Shown: positions 49,954 to 58,027 of the stretch, in pieces
Layout of the letters: the number at the start of each line of letters is the position of its first letter
Position numbering within the stretch: the stretch's first letter is position 1
Assembly: GCF_015477765.1 (NCBI RefSeq)
Contig: NZ_JADLQQ010000013.1
Location: 62,001 to 126,000, forward strand
Reading direction: 5' to 3'
DNA length: 64,000 bases
DNA from: Nocardia transvalensis
GTDB lineage: Bacteria; Actinomycetota; Actinomycetes; Mycobacteriales; Mycobacteriaceae
The notes under the pieces: model-generated
The model's database searches: none
The model's input: the letters and a program-made list of their open reading frames with translations, nothing else
What the model was told of the DNA's origin: nothing
Translations under genes and position numbers: made by a program

Positions 49954-50850
49954 TCAGCGCCGCAGAGCGGTTTCGCGCTGCATATGCGACAGCTTCTCGG
50001 GGTTGCGCACGGCGTAGAGCCCGGTGATGAGGCCGTCGTCGATGCGCACCGCGACGACGGTGTCGAGTTCGCCGTCGAGCCGGAGCACCAGCGCCGGGTA
50101 GCCGTTGACCTGGGTCGACTCCAGCGACCTGGCGGCGATCCTGGCCCCGCTGGCGGACAGCAAGCGGGCCACCCTGTCGGCGCCCGAGACGGGCCGCAGC
50201 ACCGCTTGTTTGACTCCGCCACCATCGCCTATCAAGACGACGTCCGGCGCGAGAATGTCGAGCAGACCCTGCACGTCGCCGGTTTCGACAGCCCTCTGAA
50301 AGGCCTCGAGCGCACCTCGGGTCTGGGCCTGGGACACCACCCCGCGCGGCCGACGCGCGGCGACGTGTTCCCTTGCCCGATGGGCGATCTGGCGGACCGC
50401 GGCCGGAGTTTTGTCGACGGCGTCGGCGATCTCGTCGTACCGCAGATCGAATACCTCGCGCAGCACGAACACCGCCCGCTCGGTCGGCGTGAGCGTCTCC
50501 AGCACCAGCAGCATCGCCATCGAGACGCTGTCGGCCAGTTCGACATCCTCGGCCACATCGGGCGAGGTGAGCAGCGGCTCGGGCAGCCAGGAGCCGACAT
50601 AGGACTCCTTGCGGCGGCCGAGCGTCCGCAGCCGGACGAGGGCCTGGCGGGTGGTGATCCGAACCAGATAGGCGCGCTCGTTCTCCACGGTGCCGAGATC
50701 GACGCCCACCCACCGCAGCCAGGTCTCCTGCAGGACGTCCTCCGCGTCGGCGGCCGAGCCGAGCATCTCGTAGGCGACGGTGAACAGCAGGTTGCGGTGG
50801 GCGACAAACGCTTCGGTAGCGCGGTCGGGGTTTTGGGCCGTGCCGGGCAT
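49954..50850 (-). CDS. ECF41-type sigma factor with SnoaL-like C-terminus
   Basis: A 298-residue sigma factor. Region 2 (FTVAYEMLGSAADAEDVLQE) and region 4 (LTPTERAVFVLREVFDLRYD) are followed by a 95-residue NTF2/SnoaL-like domain. In ECF41 proteins that extension both inhibits and supports the sigma factor in place of an anti-sigma factor. AGGAG lies before the ATG at 50850. The partner, an AhpD/carboxymuconolactone-decarboxylase gene, diverges from it, as in the known group. A TGTCACA promoter is predicted upstream. Confidence 0.9.
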   Translation of the reverse strand: MPGTAQNPDRATEAFVAHRNLLFTVAYEMLGSAADAEDVLQETWLRWVGVDLGTVENERAYLVRITTRQALVRLRTLGRRKESYVGSWLPEPLLTSPDVAEDVELADSVSMAMLLVLETLTPTERAVFVLREVFDLRYDEIADAVDKTPAAVRQIAHRAREHVAARRPRGVVSQAQTRGALEAFQRAVETGDVQGLLDILAPDVVLIGDGGGVKQAVLRPVSGADRVARLLSASGARIAARSLESTQVNGYPALVLRLDGELDTVVAVRIDDGLITGLYAVRNPEKLSHMQRETALRR

Positions 50851-50888
50851 GGGTGGCTCCTGTTCACTCTCGACTGTGTCACCCACCA

Positions 50889-50915
50889 GACACCGGGGCC
50901 TGCCGTTTTGTGACA
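50889..50915 (-). promoter_or_regulatory. Predicted ECF41 promoter of the sigma gene
   Basis: On the reverse strand TGTCACA (50909-50915) is followed after 16 bases by TGTC (50889-50892). The known ECF41 pattern is TGTCACA, about 16 bases, CGTC. It lies 39 bases before the sigma start. Confidence 0.6.
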
Positions 50916-50973
50916 TCGAGACGCTAGTCGATCGGGTGCCGTCCGGTTGTGGCGCACGTCACCTCGCCGGAGG

Positions 50974-51000
50974 TGTCACAAATGTCGGGTCGTCGGCATC
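50974..51000 (+). promoter_or_regulatory. Predicted ECF41 promoter of the AhpD-like gene
   Basis: TGTCACA (50974-50980) and CATC (50997-51000) are again exactly 16 bases apart, one base off the CGTC consensus. It lies 48 bases before the AhpD-like ATG. Confidence 0.6.
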
Positions 51001-51048
51001 TCGTGTTCGTCAGTGCCGTAGCACAACGTCACGAGTGAGGACGAAGTC

Positions 51049-51534
51049 ATGGAACCCCGTATCGACCTGATGGCCACCGAAACCGGCGCGAAGATCGGCA
51101 AGCGGTTCGCCAACATCAGCACGGTGATCACCCAGTCGACGCTGCCGAAATCCACGCAGGAACTGGTGAGTCTGCGCGCCAGCCAGATCAACGGCTGCGG
51201 TTTCTGCACCGACATGCACACCAAGGACGCCGCGGCCGCCGGGGAATCCGCGGTCCGGCTCAACCTGGTCGCCACCTGGCGGGAGGCCATCGTGTTCACC
51301 GACGCCGAGCGGGCCGCGCTGGCGTTCGCCGAGGAGGGCACCCGGCTCGCCGACGCCCACCTCGGTGTGTCCGACGAGACCTGGGCCGAGGTGCGCAAGC
51401 ACTACGACGACGAGCAGATCGCCACGCTGATCGCCCTGGTCGCCCTGATCAACGCGGCCAACCGGTTCAACGTGATCGTGCGAACCCCAGCGGGTTCCTA
51501 CGAGCCCGGCATGTTCGCCGCTATGACGAACTGA
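51049..51534 (+). CDS. AhpD/carboxymuconolactone decarboxylase-family protein
   Basis: A 161-residue alkylhydroperoxidase-type protein. SLRASQINGCGFCTDMHTKD holds the CxxC redox pair and the conserved His. It is the classical ECF41 target and is probably induced with it by an oxidative or electrophile signal. ATG at 51049. Confidence 0.88.
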   Translation: MEPRIDLMATETGAKIGKRFANISTVITQSTLPKSTQELVSLRASQINGCGFCTDMHTKDAAAAGESAVRLNLVATWREAIVFTDAERAALAFAEEGTRLADAHLGVSDETWAEVRKHYDDEQIATLIALVALINAANRFNVIVRTPAGSYEPGMFAAMTN

Positions 51535-51629
51535 TCGGCGGGGCAACCCCGGCCCGACATCATTCGGGCCGGGTCCCCCGCATCCGCTCTTCTGCACGGA
51601 CGATCGCCCGCGTGCGGAAGACTGCAGGG

Positions 51630-52238
51630 ATGAGTGTTTCGGCGCATCTCGAACAGATCGGACGGCCGTGGGTGGAGCGGCAGCTGGCTCACCCGACGGT
51701 GGTCGGCATTGCCACGGGGAATCTTCTGGAGCCGGTGTTCCGGTCCTGGTTGGAGCAGGATTACCTGTTTCTGCTCGACTATGTGCGGGTGTTCTCGCGG
51801 CTCGCCTGGCAGGCGCCGGCGGCGCATCTGGGGGATCTGGTCGATCTGGCGTATGCCACCTACCACGACGAGTTGTCGCTGCATCGCGGGCTGGCCGCGG
51901 AATTCGGGGCCGATCTGGACCGCGCCGAAAAGGGCGGGCCGTGCGTGGCGTATACGGAATTCCTGCTGGAGTCGGCCGCTTCCTACGCCGACGGGCTCGC
52001 CGCCCTCTACCCGTGCATGTGGGGTTACTCCACGCTGGGCACGCTTCTGGCCGAGAATCCGCCCCGGGAACCGCGCTACCGGCGATGGGTCGACACCTAC
52101 GCCGATCCCGGATTCGCCGCCCTGACCCGCCGGTGCGCCCTCATGCTCGACGAGGCCGATCCGGAACCCGCCCGCGCCGAAAGCCTGTTTCTCGAAGGCA
52201 TGCGCCACGAACTCGCCTTCTGGGACGTGGCGCGCTGA
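51630..52238 (+). CDS. TenA/thiaminase-II-family protein
   Basis: A 202-residue helical protein. YATYHDELSLHRGLA and YPCMWGYSTLG supply the conserved Glu/Tyr and Cys region of TenA, and HELAFWDVA the terminal Glu. TenA proteins hydrolyse aminopyrimidine for thiamine salvage, but several actinobacterial members act on other amines. No thiamine gene or riboswitch is nearby. ATG at 51630. Confidence 0.82.
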   Translation: MSVSAHLEQIGRPWVERQLAHPTVVGIATGNLLEPVFRSWLEQDYLFLLDYVRVFSRLAWQAPAAHLGDLVDLAYATYHDELSLHRGLAAEFGADLDRAEKGGPCVAYTEFLLESAASYADGLAALYPCMWGYSTLGTLLAENPPREPRYRRWVDTYADPGFAALTRRCALMLDEADPEPARAESLFLEGMRHELAFWDVAR

Positions 52239-52274
52239 GCGGGGCCGGAAAAGCACTGTGGCAGAATCCGGCAT

Positions 52275-52910
52275 GTGGAAGGCACCAAGCCCCGGCGCCA
52301 CTACGGCGGCCGCACCGCCGAGGAACGGGCCGGTCAGCGGCGGGCACGGCTGCTGGAGGCGGCGCTCGAACTGTACGGTACATCCGGGTACGCGGCCACC
52401 TCCATCGAGCAATTGTGTGCCGCGGCAAGCATTTCCACGCGCAGCTTCTACGAGGAGATGGGCAGCCGGGAGAATTTGCTGATCGCGCTCGCCGACGACA
52501 TCACCGGACGGGCCGCGGCGGCCGCCCTGGCCAGCGTCGAGCAGACCACCGACCTGCCTCTCGCCGAGCGGATCGCACACGGCTTCCGGGCCTATCTGGA
52601 GGTCACCTGCCAGACACCGCAGACCGCCCGCGTGTGCTACATCGAGGTGGTCGGGGTCAGCGAGGCCGTGGAGCGGTGGCGCGGCGAATGGCGCAGGCGG
52701 ATCGGCGCGCTGCTGCAGGCCGAGGCCGAGCGGGCGGTCGCGCGGGGCGATGCCCGTCCCCGCGACTACCGGCTGTTCGCGATCGCCGTCATCGGTGCGG
52801 TCAACTCGCTGGCCCAAGAGCTCGCGCGCGGTGATCGCGAGGCGCCCACACTCGACGAGATCTGCGTGGAGATCACCACATTCGTCAACGGCGGCATCGC
52901 GATCGGCTGA
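52275..52910 (+). CDS. TetR-family regulator
   Basis: A 211-residue regulator. HTH TSIEQLCAAASISTRSFYEE follows a basic arm (KPRRHYGGR). It ends next to the stop of the convergent CocE gene and is 36 bases after TenA. It may control the CocE/lipase promoters through GGTAAG-type repeats (inference). GTG start, no strong ribosome site. Confidence 0.83.
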   Translation: MEGTKPRRHYGGRTAEERAGQRRARLLEAALELYGTSGYAATSIEQLCAAASISTRSFYEEMGSRENLLIALADDITGRAAAAALASVEQTTDLPLAERIAHGFRAYLEVTCQTPQTARVCYIEVVGVSEAVERWRGEWRRRIGALLQAEAERAVARGDARPRDYRLFAIAVIGAVNSLAQELARGDREAPTLDEICVEITTFVNGGIAIG

Positions 52911-55001
52911 TCATCGGACCGGCGCCAGCGGCACGGTGACGAACGAGGCGTGCTCGGCATTGCGCTGCACATCGACCGTGCCGCCCAGCAGATTCGGATA
53001 GTCCTTCGGAGTGAGGATGTGGGTTGGCGCGTCGCCCGAGGCAATGGTGATCTGCAGCCGATGCCCCGGCCGGAAGATATGGAACGCGGGTCGCACCTTC
53101 ACGTTGTATTCGGTCATCACGCCCGGGACCACCGGCAGTAGCGCCTCGCGCGTATCGGGGTGGAACGGCCCGATCAGGCTCCCGTCCGGGGTGCGCCAGC
53201 TGCGGTCCTCGTCCAGCGCCCGGAAGCTTCCAGCGAGTTGACCGTCGGTGAGGGCGGTCGCGGTGCCGTCGGGCGCGATGTCCTGCACGGTCACCGAGAA
53301 CGCCGCCGCGGGCTTGTCGGCCACGGCGTACAACGTGGCGCCGACCGGGCCCGCCAGGGCCGTGGGTTCGGTGAACGGCGCAGTGGTGTAGGACGGATTG
53401 TGGATCAACGACGGCAGATCGGGCTGCGGCACGAACCCGGCGCAGGGATCGTCGACGCCGAACAGCCGGGCCAGCATCTGATACACCCCGGAAAAGTTCT
53501 GCGAAAACGACCGGTTGCAGATGGTTCCGGCATTCAGGGGCGAGAACGAGATTCGATCACTCCCCGCACCGGCGCCCGGCTTGTCCACCGACAGCGTGCC
53601 GTCGCCGAGATACAGGTTGCGAGCGGGTGCGGCGGCCAAAGGGTAAGTGCCGCTTTCGATCAGATTTCCGTCCAGATCGATCGCATGCAGCGGCGTGGTT
53701 GTCTCATCGATCCCGTTGTGGTCGTTCTTCAACCAGCGATCGAACCAGGCCAGCTGGATGGCGTGCATATCGAGATCGGCATTGCGGTGCACGCCGGGCT
53801 GAATGTGAAACCAAGGGCCGTACAGCATTTGGAATCGCCCACTGCCCGTCGCATCGGGCGGCATCGGTCCGGAGTGCGGTCGGTGCGCGTAGGCATTCTG
53901 CAGAGCGGCGAAGGTCCGCGGGGTGCCGTCCTGCAGCAGGTCGTTCTGCCCGCCGATCAGATAGGTCGGAATGTCGTTGGCCGCAATGGTTTCGGTCAGG
54001 TTGTCGATGGCCCGGGCCTCCCAGTAGCCGCTGTTGTAGGCGCGGTCGCCGTCGGCCAAGGCGTCGAGGATCGACGGCCATGTGCCGTCGGGCCGGAGAT
54101 GGGAGCCCAGGTGGTCGCCGAACACCTTCAACATCTGGTCTGGCCGGGCGTACAACCCGAGGATGGGAGTGATCTGCGGCAACAGGGTGACCGGCAGCCA
54201 CAGCACCGACCACAGGAACGAGACGTTGTAGAACCCGTCGTGATTGATCAGGTCCAGATAGGCGTGGTTACCGGCCATCAGCGGGAACAATGCCTTGACC
54301 GGCGAGCCGGGTTCCATCACGCCCGCGGTCATCAGCTCGCTCATGCCCAGATACGACAGCCCCCACAGCCCGATCTCGCCGGTGGAGTTCGGCAGTCCGG
54401 CCGCCCACCGGATCACCTGCTTGGAATCCTCACGCTCCTGGGGCTGCAGCACGCTCCAGTGTCCTTCCGAGGACCCGGTACCGCGCAGGTCGACCACCAC
54501 GCTGATATAGCCGCGGCGGACGAAATAGTCGCCGTACCCGGCCGCATCGGCGATCTGCTCGGCCACGTCCACCACGCTCGGCAGCGCCTGCCGCAGCAGC
54601 GGCCCGACCCCCTCGTAGGACAGCAACCGCAGCAGCCCGGTGGATTCCTTGCCGTAGGCGGTCTGGGTCAGCACGATCGGGAACGGTCCGGGCGCGGGCG
54701 CCCCGGACGGGTCGGTCGGGTATTGGACGTCCGCGCGCAGGACCGTGCCGTCCGCCACGGGGATTTCGACGTTCTTGTGTTCGCCCACGCCGTAGACCTC
54801 CGGGCCCGGACTCCACCCCTGCGGCAGCCCGGTTCGGGAGCCGACCCGAGAAACAGCCACTCCCCCTTCGGGTTCCGCATGAGCGGGTGGCGTGCAGGGA
54901 GCGAGCGAGAGCGCTACACAGACCACGACGATTCGCGTCCCGACCGACACCGACCGCGCACGCACGGCCGACTGCGGAGAGCGGCGTACACCCATATTCA
55001 T
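52911..55001 (-). CDS. Secreted CocE/NonD-family hydrolase (acyl esterase/X-Pro peptidase fold)
   Basis: A 696-residue exported enzyme. The signal peptide covers residues 1-42 (ending PPAHA). The alpha/beta-hydrolase core has LWGLSYLGMSEL (Ser nucleophile), a long helical cap (residues 240-360), GPWFHIQPGVHR for the His region, and a jelly-roll C-terminal domain (residues 470-690). The family includes cocaine esterase and X-prolyl peptidases. It starts at ATG 55001 or 54995. It is divergent from a secretory lipase, so both may degrade external esters. Confidence 0.87.
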   Translation of the reverse strand: MNMGVRRSPQSAVRARSVSVGTRIVVVCVALSLAPCTPPAHAEPEGGVAVSRVGSRTGLPQGWSPGPEVYGVGEHKNVEIPVADGTVLRADVQYPTDPSGAPAPGPFPIVLTQTAYGKESTGLLRLLSYEGVGPLLRQALPSVVDVAEQIADAAGYGDYFVRRGYISVVVDLRGTGSSEGHWSVLQPQEREDSKQVIRWAAGLPNSTGEIGLWGLSYLGMSELMTAGVMEPGSPVKALFPLMAGNHAYLDLINHDGFYNVSFLWSVLWLPVTLLPQITPILGLYARPDQMLKVFGDHLGSHLRPDGTWPSILDALADGDRAYNSGYWEARAIDNLTETIAANDIPTYLIGGQNDLLQDGTPRTFAALQNAYAHRPHSGPMPPDATGSGRFQMLYGPWFHIQPGVHRNADLDMHAIQLAWFDRWLKNDHNGIDETTTPLHAIDLDGNLIESGTYPLAAAPARNLYLGDGTLSVDKPGAGAGSDRISFSPLNAGTICNRSFSQNFSGVYQMLARLFGVDDPCAGFVPQPDLPSLIHNPSYTTAPFTEPTALAGPVGATLYAVADKPAAAFSVTVQDIAPDGTATALTDGQLAGSFRALDEDRSWRTPDGSLIGPFHPDTREALLPVVPGVMTEYNVKVRPAFHIFRPGHRLQITIASGDAPTHILTPKDYPNLLGGTVDVQRNAEHASFVTVPLAPVR

Positions 55002-55064
55002 TTCCGCCTTGTCCGAACCACGAGGGCCGGGCCCGCTGTGGCCCGTATCACCCTCGGCGAATAC

Positions 55065-55080
55065 GGTAAGGCGTCTTATC
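55065..55080. promoter_or_regulatory. GGTAAG-N4-CTTATC repeat (site 1)
   Basis: An imperfect inverted repeat (five of six pairs) in the cocE/lipase divergent region, nearer the hydrolase gene. It shares the left half GGTAAG with site 2. Confidence 0.4.
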
Positions 55081-55139
55081 AGATTGTCAAGGGCCGCGTC
55101 GACGGCCTTGCATTCTTCAGCTCACACCCTTGGCTTATT

Positions 55140-55157
55140 TGGTAAGATAGATTACCA
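55140..55157. promoter_or_regulatory. TGGTAA-N6-TTACCA repeat (site 2)
   Basis: A perfect 6-bp inverted repeat 54 bases before the lipase start. With site 1 it suggests one dimeric regulator acting on both divergent genes. Confidence 0.5.
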
Positions 55158-55211
55158 TTTGTGATCCGAGCAACAGAGCCGCCGACCGGCTCGACGGATA
55201 GGAAGACCGCT

Positions 55212-56591
55212 ATGTCAGCACGTTTCCGCAGGTGCCTCGGGGTGGCCGTGGTCGCCGTCGGCTACGCCGCGGCATTGCACCTCGGCCCCGCGACGGCAGA
55301 ACCCGCACCCGCGATCGAACCCCCACCCGCACTCACGCTGCCGCCCGAACTCGATCCGTTCTACAAGCCGCCGGCCGAACAGGTCGCCGCCGCCGCGCCC
55401 GGACAGATCCTGAGGGCACGGGCCATCAACCCGGCATTCATGTCCATCGTTGCGCTCAACGTCGATGCCTGGCAGTTGCTGTACCGCACCAACGACAGCC
55501 ATGGCAACGCCATCGCGACGGTGACCACCGTGCTGAAACCGCGCGGCGCGGCCCCCGCCGAGGGGCGAAAGCTGCTGTCCTATCAGATCGCCGAGGACAG
55601 CGCGGCGCAATACTGCGCCCAATCGTATGTGGTGCAATTCGGTTCGCTGCCGATCGATTACGTCAACGCTGCCGAATTGCTCATCCCGCTGGCCGCGGGC
55701 GTCGGTCAGGGCTGGACCGTGTCGATACCCGACTACGAGGGCCCCAACTCGGCCTACGGTGCCGCGCGGCTGGGCGCCCAGGCCACCCTCGACGGCATCC
55801 GCGCGGTGGAGAATTTCGCTCCGGCCCAGCTCGATGGCCCGAAAACGCCTGCGGCACTGTGGGGTTACTCCGGCGGCACCATTCCCAGTTCGTTCGCCGC
55901 CGAGATCGCCCAGGACTATGCGCCCGAGCTGAATATCGTCGGCATCGCGAGCGGCGGTGTGGCACCGGCGGATTACGAGGCCATCGTCCGGCACAACAAC
56001 GGTGGCGTGTATGCGGGACTGATCTCGGCCACCTTCGCCGGGATCTCCACCGAGTACCCCGATATGGAAAAGGCGCTGCGCGACAACGTGAACGGTTTCG
56101 GGCAGTTCATTTTGGGCACCAAGCGGGTGCTGTGCCACCCGCAGGGCTCGATCGTGTTCCCTGGCTTCAACTATCTCGGAACCAGTACCGGCCCGGACCT
56201 GTTGTCGCTACCGGCGGTTCGGGCCGCCATCGCGGATAATACTCTGGGGCAACGTATTCCGACGATGCCGGTGTATCTGTACCAGGCCCAATTCGACGAG
56301 ATCATTCCCCACGCCGGGGTCGACCGCGTGGTTCAGCAGTACTGTGATGCGGGCGCACCCAGCGTGACCTACCGGCGAGAATTGCTGGCCGAGCACATTT
56401 CCGGGCTGGTTACCCACCTGCCCAGCGCATTCCACTGGGTTCGCGATCGGCTCGACGGCGTCCCGATCTCGGGCTGCCGTATCGAGAGTCCGGTCAGCAC
56501 CATCCCCGAGCCGGAGTTCGGCCGAGCCCTGTCGGAAATCCTGCCGCCCATGGCGCAAGCCCTCGTCGGCCAGGCCATCGGGTCGCGATGA
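55212..56591 (+). CDS. Secretory lipase (LIP family)
   Basis: A 459-residue exported lipase. The signal peptide covers residues 1-30 (ending ATAEPA). ALWGYSGGTIPSSFAAE holds the nucleophile Ser, YQAQFDEIIPHAGVD the Asp, and LLAEHISGLVTH the His. Cys pairs near AAQYCAQ and VLCHPQG match the fungal/nocardial LIP type. ATG at 55212 after an AGGAAG site. It would cleave triacylglycerols outside the cell. Confidence 0.9.
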   Translation: MSARFRRCLGVAVVAVGYAAALHLGPATAEPAPAIEPPPALTLPPELDPFYKPPAEQVAAAAPGQILRARAINPAFMSIVALNVDAWQLLYRTNDSHGNAIATVTTVLKPRGAAPAEGRKLLSYQIAEDSAAQYCAQSYVVQFGSLPIDYVNAAELLIPLAAGVGQGWTVSIPDYEGPNSAYGAARLGAQATLDGIRAVENFAPAQLDGPKTPAALWGYSGGTIPSSFAAEIAQDYAPELNIVGIASGGVAPADYEAIVRHNNGGVYAGLISATFAGISTEYPDMEKALRDNVNGFGQFILGTKRVLCHPQGSIVFPGFNYLGTSTGPDLLSLPAVRAAIADNTLGQRIPTMPVYLYQAQFDEIIPHAGVDRVVQQYCDAGAPSVTYRRELLAEHISGLVTHLPSAFHWVRDRLDGVPISGCRIESPVSTIPEPEFGRALSEILPPMAQALVGQAIGSR

Positions 56592-56592
56592 G

Positions 56593-56967
56593 TCAGCTCA
56601 CCCACGGCGGAATGATCCGCGTGCCGTCGGCAAGTTCGGCACTGAAGCCGACCGGAACGGTGACCAGCAGAACCGCCGCGCGCTCCCCCGGATTGTCCAG
56701 CCGGACAACGGCTCCGGCGGGCGCGACCGCGGCATCGCCCGGCGCCAGTGATGCGGCCGCGCCGTCGATGCTCAAAACCGCTGTGCCATCGAGCAATACG
56801 AACACCTCCTCGCGCAGGACTCGATGTTCGTGGCCGATCGTTGCGGCCGCGACCTCCACCTGCCACAGGCAGATGTCGGCACTGCCGGTACCGGGTCGGA
56901 CATAGGAGGTGAATCGAGCGTTGTGCATCTCGTGGACTTCGGCCTCGGCGGCGCGGATCACGGGCAT
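56593..56967 (-). CDS. Cupin-domain protein
   Basis: A 124-residue single cupin barrel. Motif 1 is around GHEHRVLREEVFVLLDG with His/His/Glu metal ligands, and motif 2 is APGDAAVAPAGAVVRLDNPG. GAGGAG precedes the ATG. It diverges from a MarR regulator, whose operator array lies between the two. Substrate unknown. Confidence 0.82.
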   Translation of the reverse strand: MPVIRAAEAEVHEMHNARFTSYVRPGTGSADICLWQVEVAAATIGHEHRVLREEVFVLLDGTAVLSIDGAAASLAPGDAAVAPAGAVVRLDNPGERAAVLLVTVPVGFSAELADGTRIIPPWVS

Positions 56968-56985
56968 GGACCTTCTCCTCATTCG

Positions 56986-57033
56986 GTCAAGCAACTTGAC
57001 TATATAGTCAAGCTTCTTGACTACTATGTCAAG
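56986..57033. promoter_or_regulatory. MarR operator array
   Basis: CTTGACTATATAGTCAAG (56995-57012) is a perfect 18-bp palindrome. CTTGACTACTATGTCAAG (57016-57033) repeats the same outer half-sites 21 bases later, and a further GTCAAG (56986-56991) precedes both. The 21-base spacing puts the dimers on the same helix face. The A/T centres may also be the -10 region. Confidence 0.8.
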
Positions 57034-57048
57034 TGCCAAGATGCTTGC

Positions 57049-57501
57049 ATGCCCAGCCGTCCCCCTGCCCAGGATCTTCCGCTGCTGCTCTTGGCCGCCG
57101 CCGCGGAGGTCAGCGACGCCGTCCAGGCCGGGGTGGCGGCGGCCGGATTCACCGATGTGCGCCCGGCACACGGCTTCGCGTTCGTGCGCATGGCTCCCGA
57201 CGGAGCCACGGTCGGTGAGATCGCCGACCACCTCGGCGTCACCAAGCAGGCGGCCAGTCAGCTGGTCGAGGAACTGGTGAACAAGGGCTACGCCCAACGC
57301 AATCCGCATCCGCACGACGCCAGGGCGCGCCTGATCACCCTCACCGATCGAGGCTGGGCGGTCACCCGCGCCGCCGATGCCGCCCAGGCCGAATTCACCT
57401 CTCGCTGGGCGGCGACCCTGGGCGCGGAGACGCTCATCGGCCTGCGCGACGCCTTGGCACGGGTCGTCACACCGAGCCGGGTCCGGCCCTCGGCATGGTG
57501 A
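57049..57501 (+). CDS. MarR-family regulator
   Basis: A 150-residue regulator. The winged helix includes GATVGEIADHLGVTKQAASQLV and the wing HPHDARARLITLTDRG. ATG at 57049 just after its own operator array. It probably represses itself and the divergent cupin gene. The 3' end overlaps the convergent truncated gene by 35 bases. Confidence 0.87.
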   Translation: MPSRPPAQDLPLLLLAAAAEVSDAVQAGVAAAGFTDVRPAHGFAFVRMAPDGATVGEIADHLGVTKQAASQLVEELVNKGYAQRNPHPHDARARLITLTDRGWAVTRAADAAQAEFTSRWAATLGAETLIGLRDALARVVTPSRVRPSAW

Positions 57502-57766
57502 GTAGCCCACCCGCCCGAGCCAGGCCGTCGACCCGGCGCTGCGCCACCGCGATCGCCACGGCCCGCAGGCCGGACACGATCGTCGAGCACAGCAGCGCCG
57601 AATAACTGGTGTGGCCGAGCACGAGCAGCCCGTAGTAGGTGCCCAGCGCCAACCCGATATTGCCGGCGAGCAGCAGCAGTTTCCGCGCTCGGCCGGACTG
57701 CGGCGCGGCCTCGGAAATGCCTGGCGCTACGGCCGTTTCGGTCAGGTGGCCACTCCCCGGAGGCAT
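57467..57766 (-). pseudogene. Truncated VC0807-family membrane protein
   Basis: Residues 27-88 (RKLLLLAGNIGLALGTYYGL, then LLCSTIVSGLRAVAIAVAQR and VDGLARAGGLLT) match the first half of VC0807-family proteins, which normally run to about 200-230 residues. The frame then ends after a few unrelated residues at the convergent MarR gene, so the second half is missing. It is either a remnant left when the MarR/cupin unit arrived or a short functional two-helix version. Confidence 0.55.
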
Positions 57767-58027
57767 CGATCAGGTCAGGGGCGAACGCTATCCGCCGACC
57801 GCACCACGCCGCCTCGGCGCGCGGATGGAATCGGCGATCTCCCCCCAGGGGTGCAGACGGTCGGCGGAGGCCGATCTCCCTCGATCGGCGGTCAGAGTTT
57901 CCGAGGACAGGCCGCATCGACGCGGAGCGCAGTAGTCTCCATCCCGATCTCCACCGCAGGATGGTCGGCATGCCCCACGACCTGCGGGCAGAATGCCGAC
58001 CGGACCGCACAGCGCCAGAGGAGGACC

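Noticed and set aside
51535..51629. TPP riboswitch before tenA
   Set aside because: The gap is under 100 bases and lacks the CTGAGA/ACCTGA core.
52911..55145. Plus-strand frame of about 660 codons over the CocE gene
   Set aside because: It is antisense to a signal-peptide-bearing hydrolase with a visible catalytic Ser motif, and has no domain of its own.
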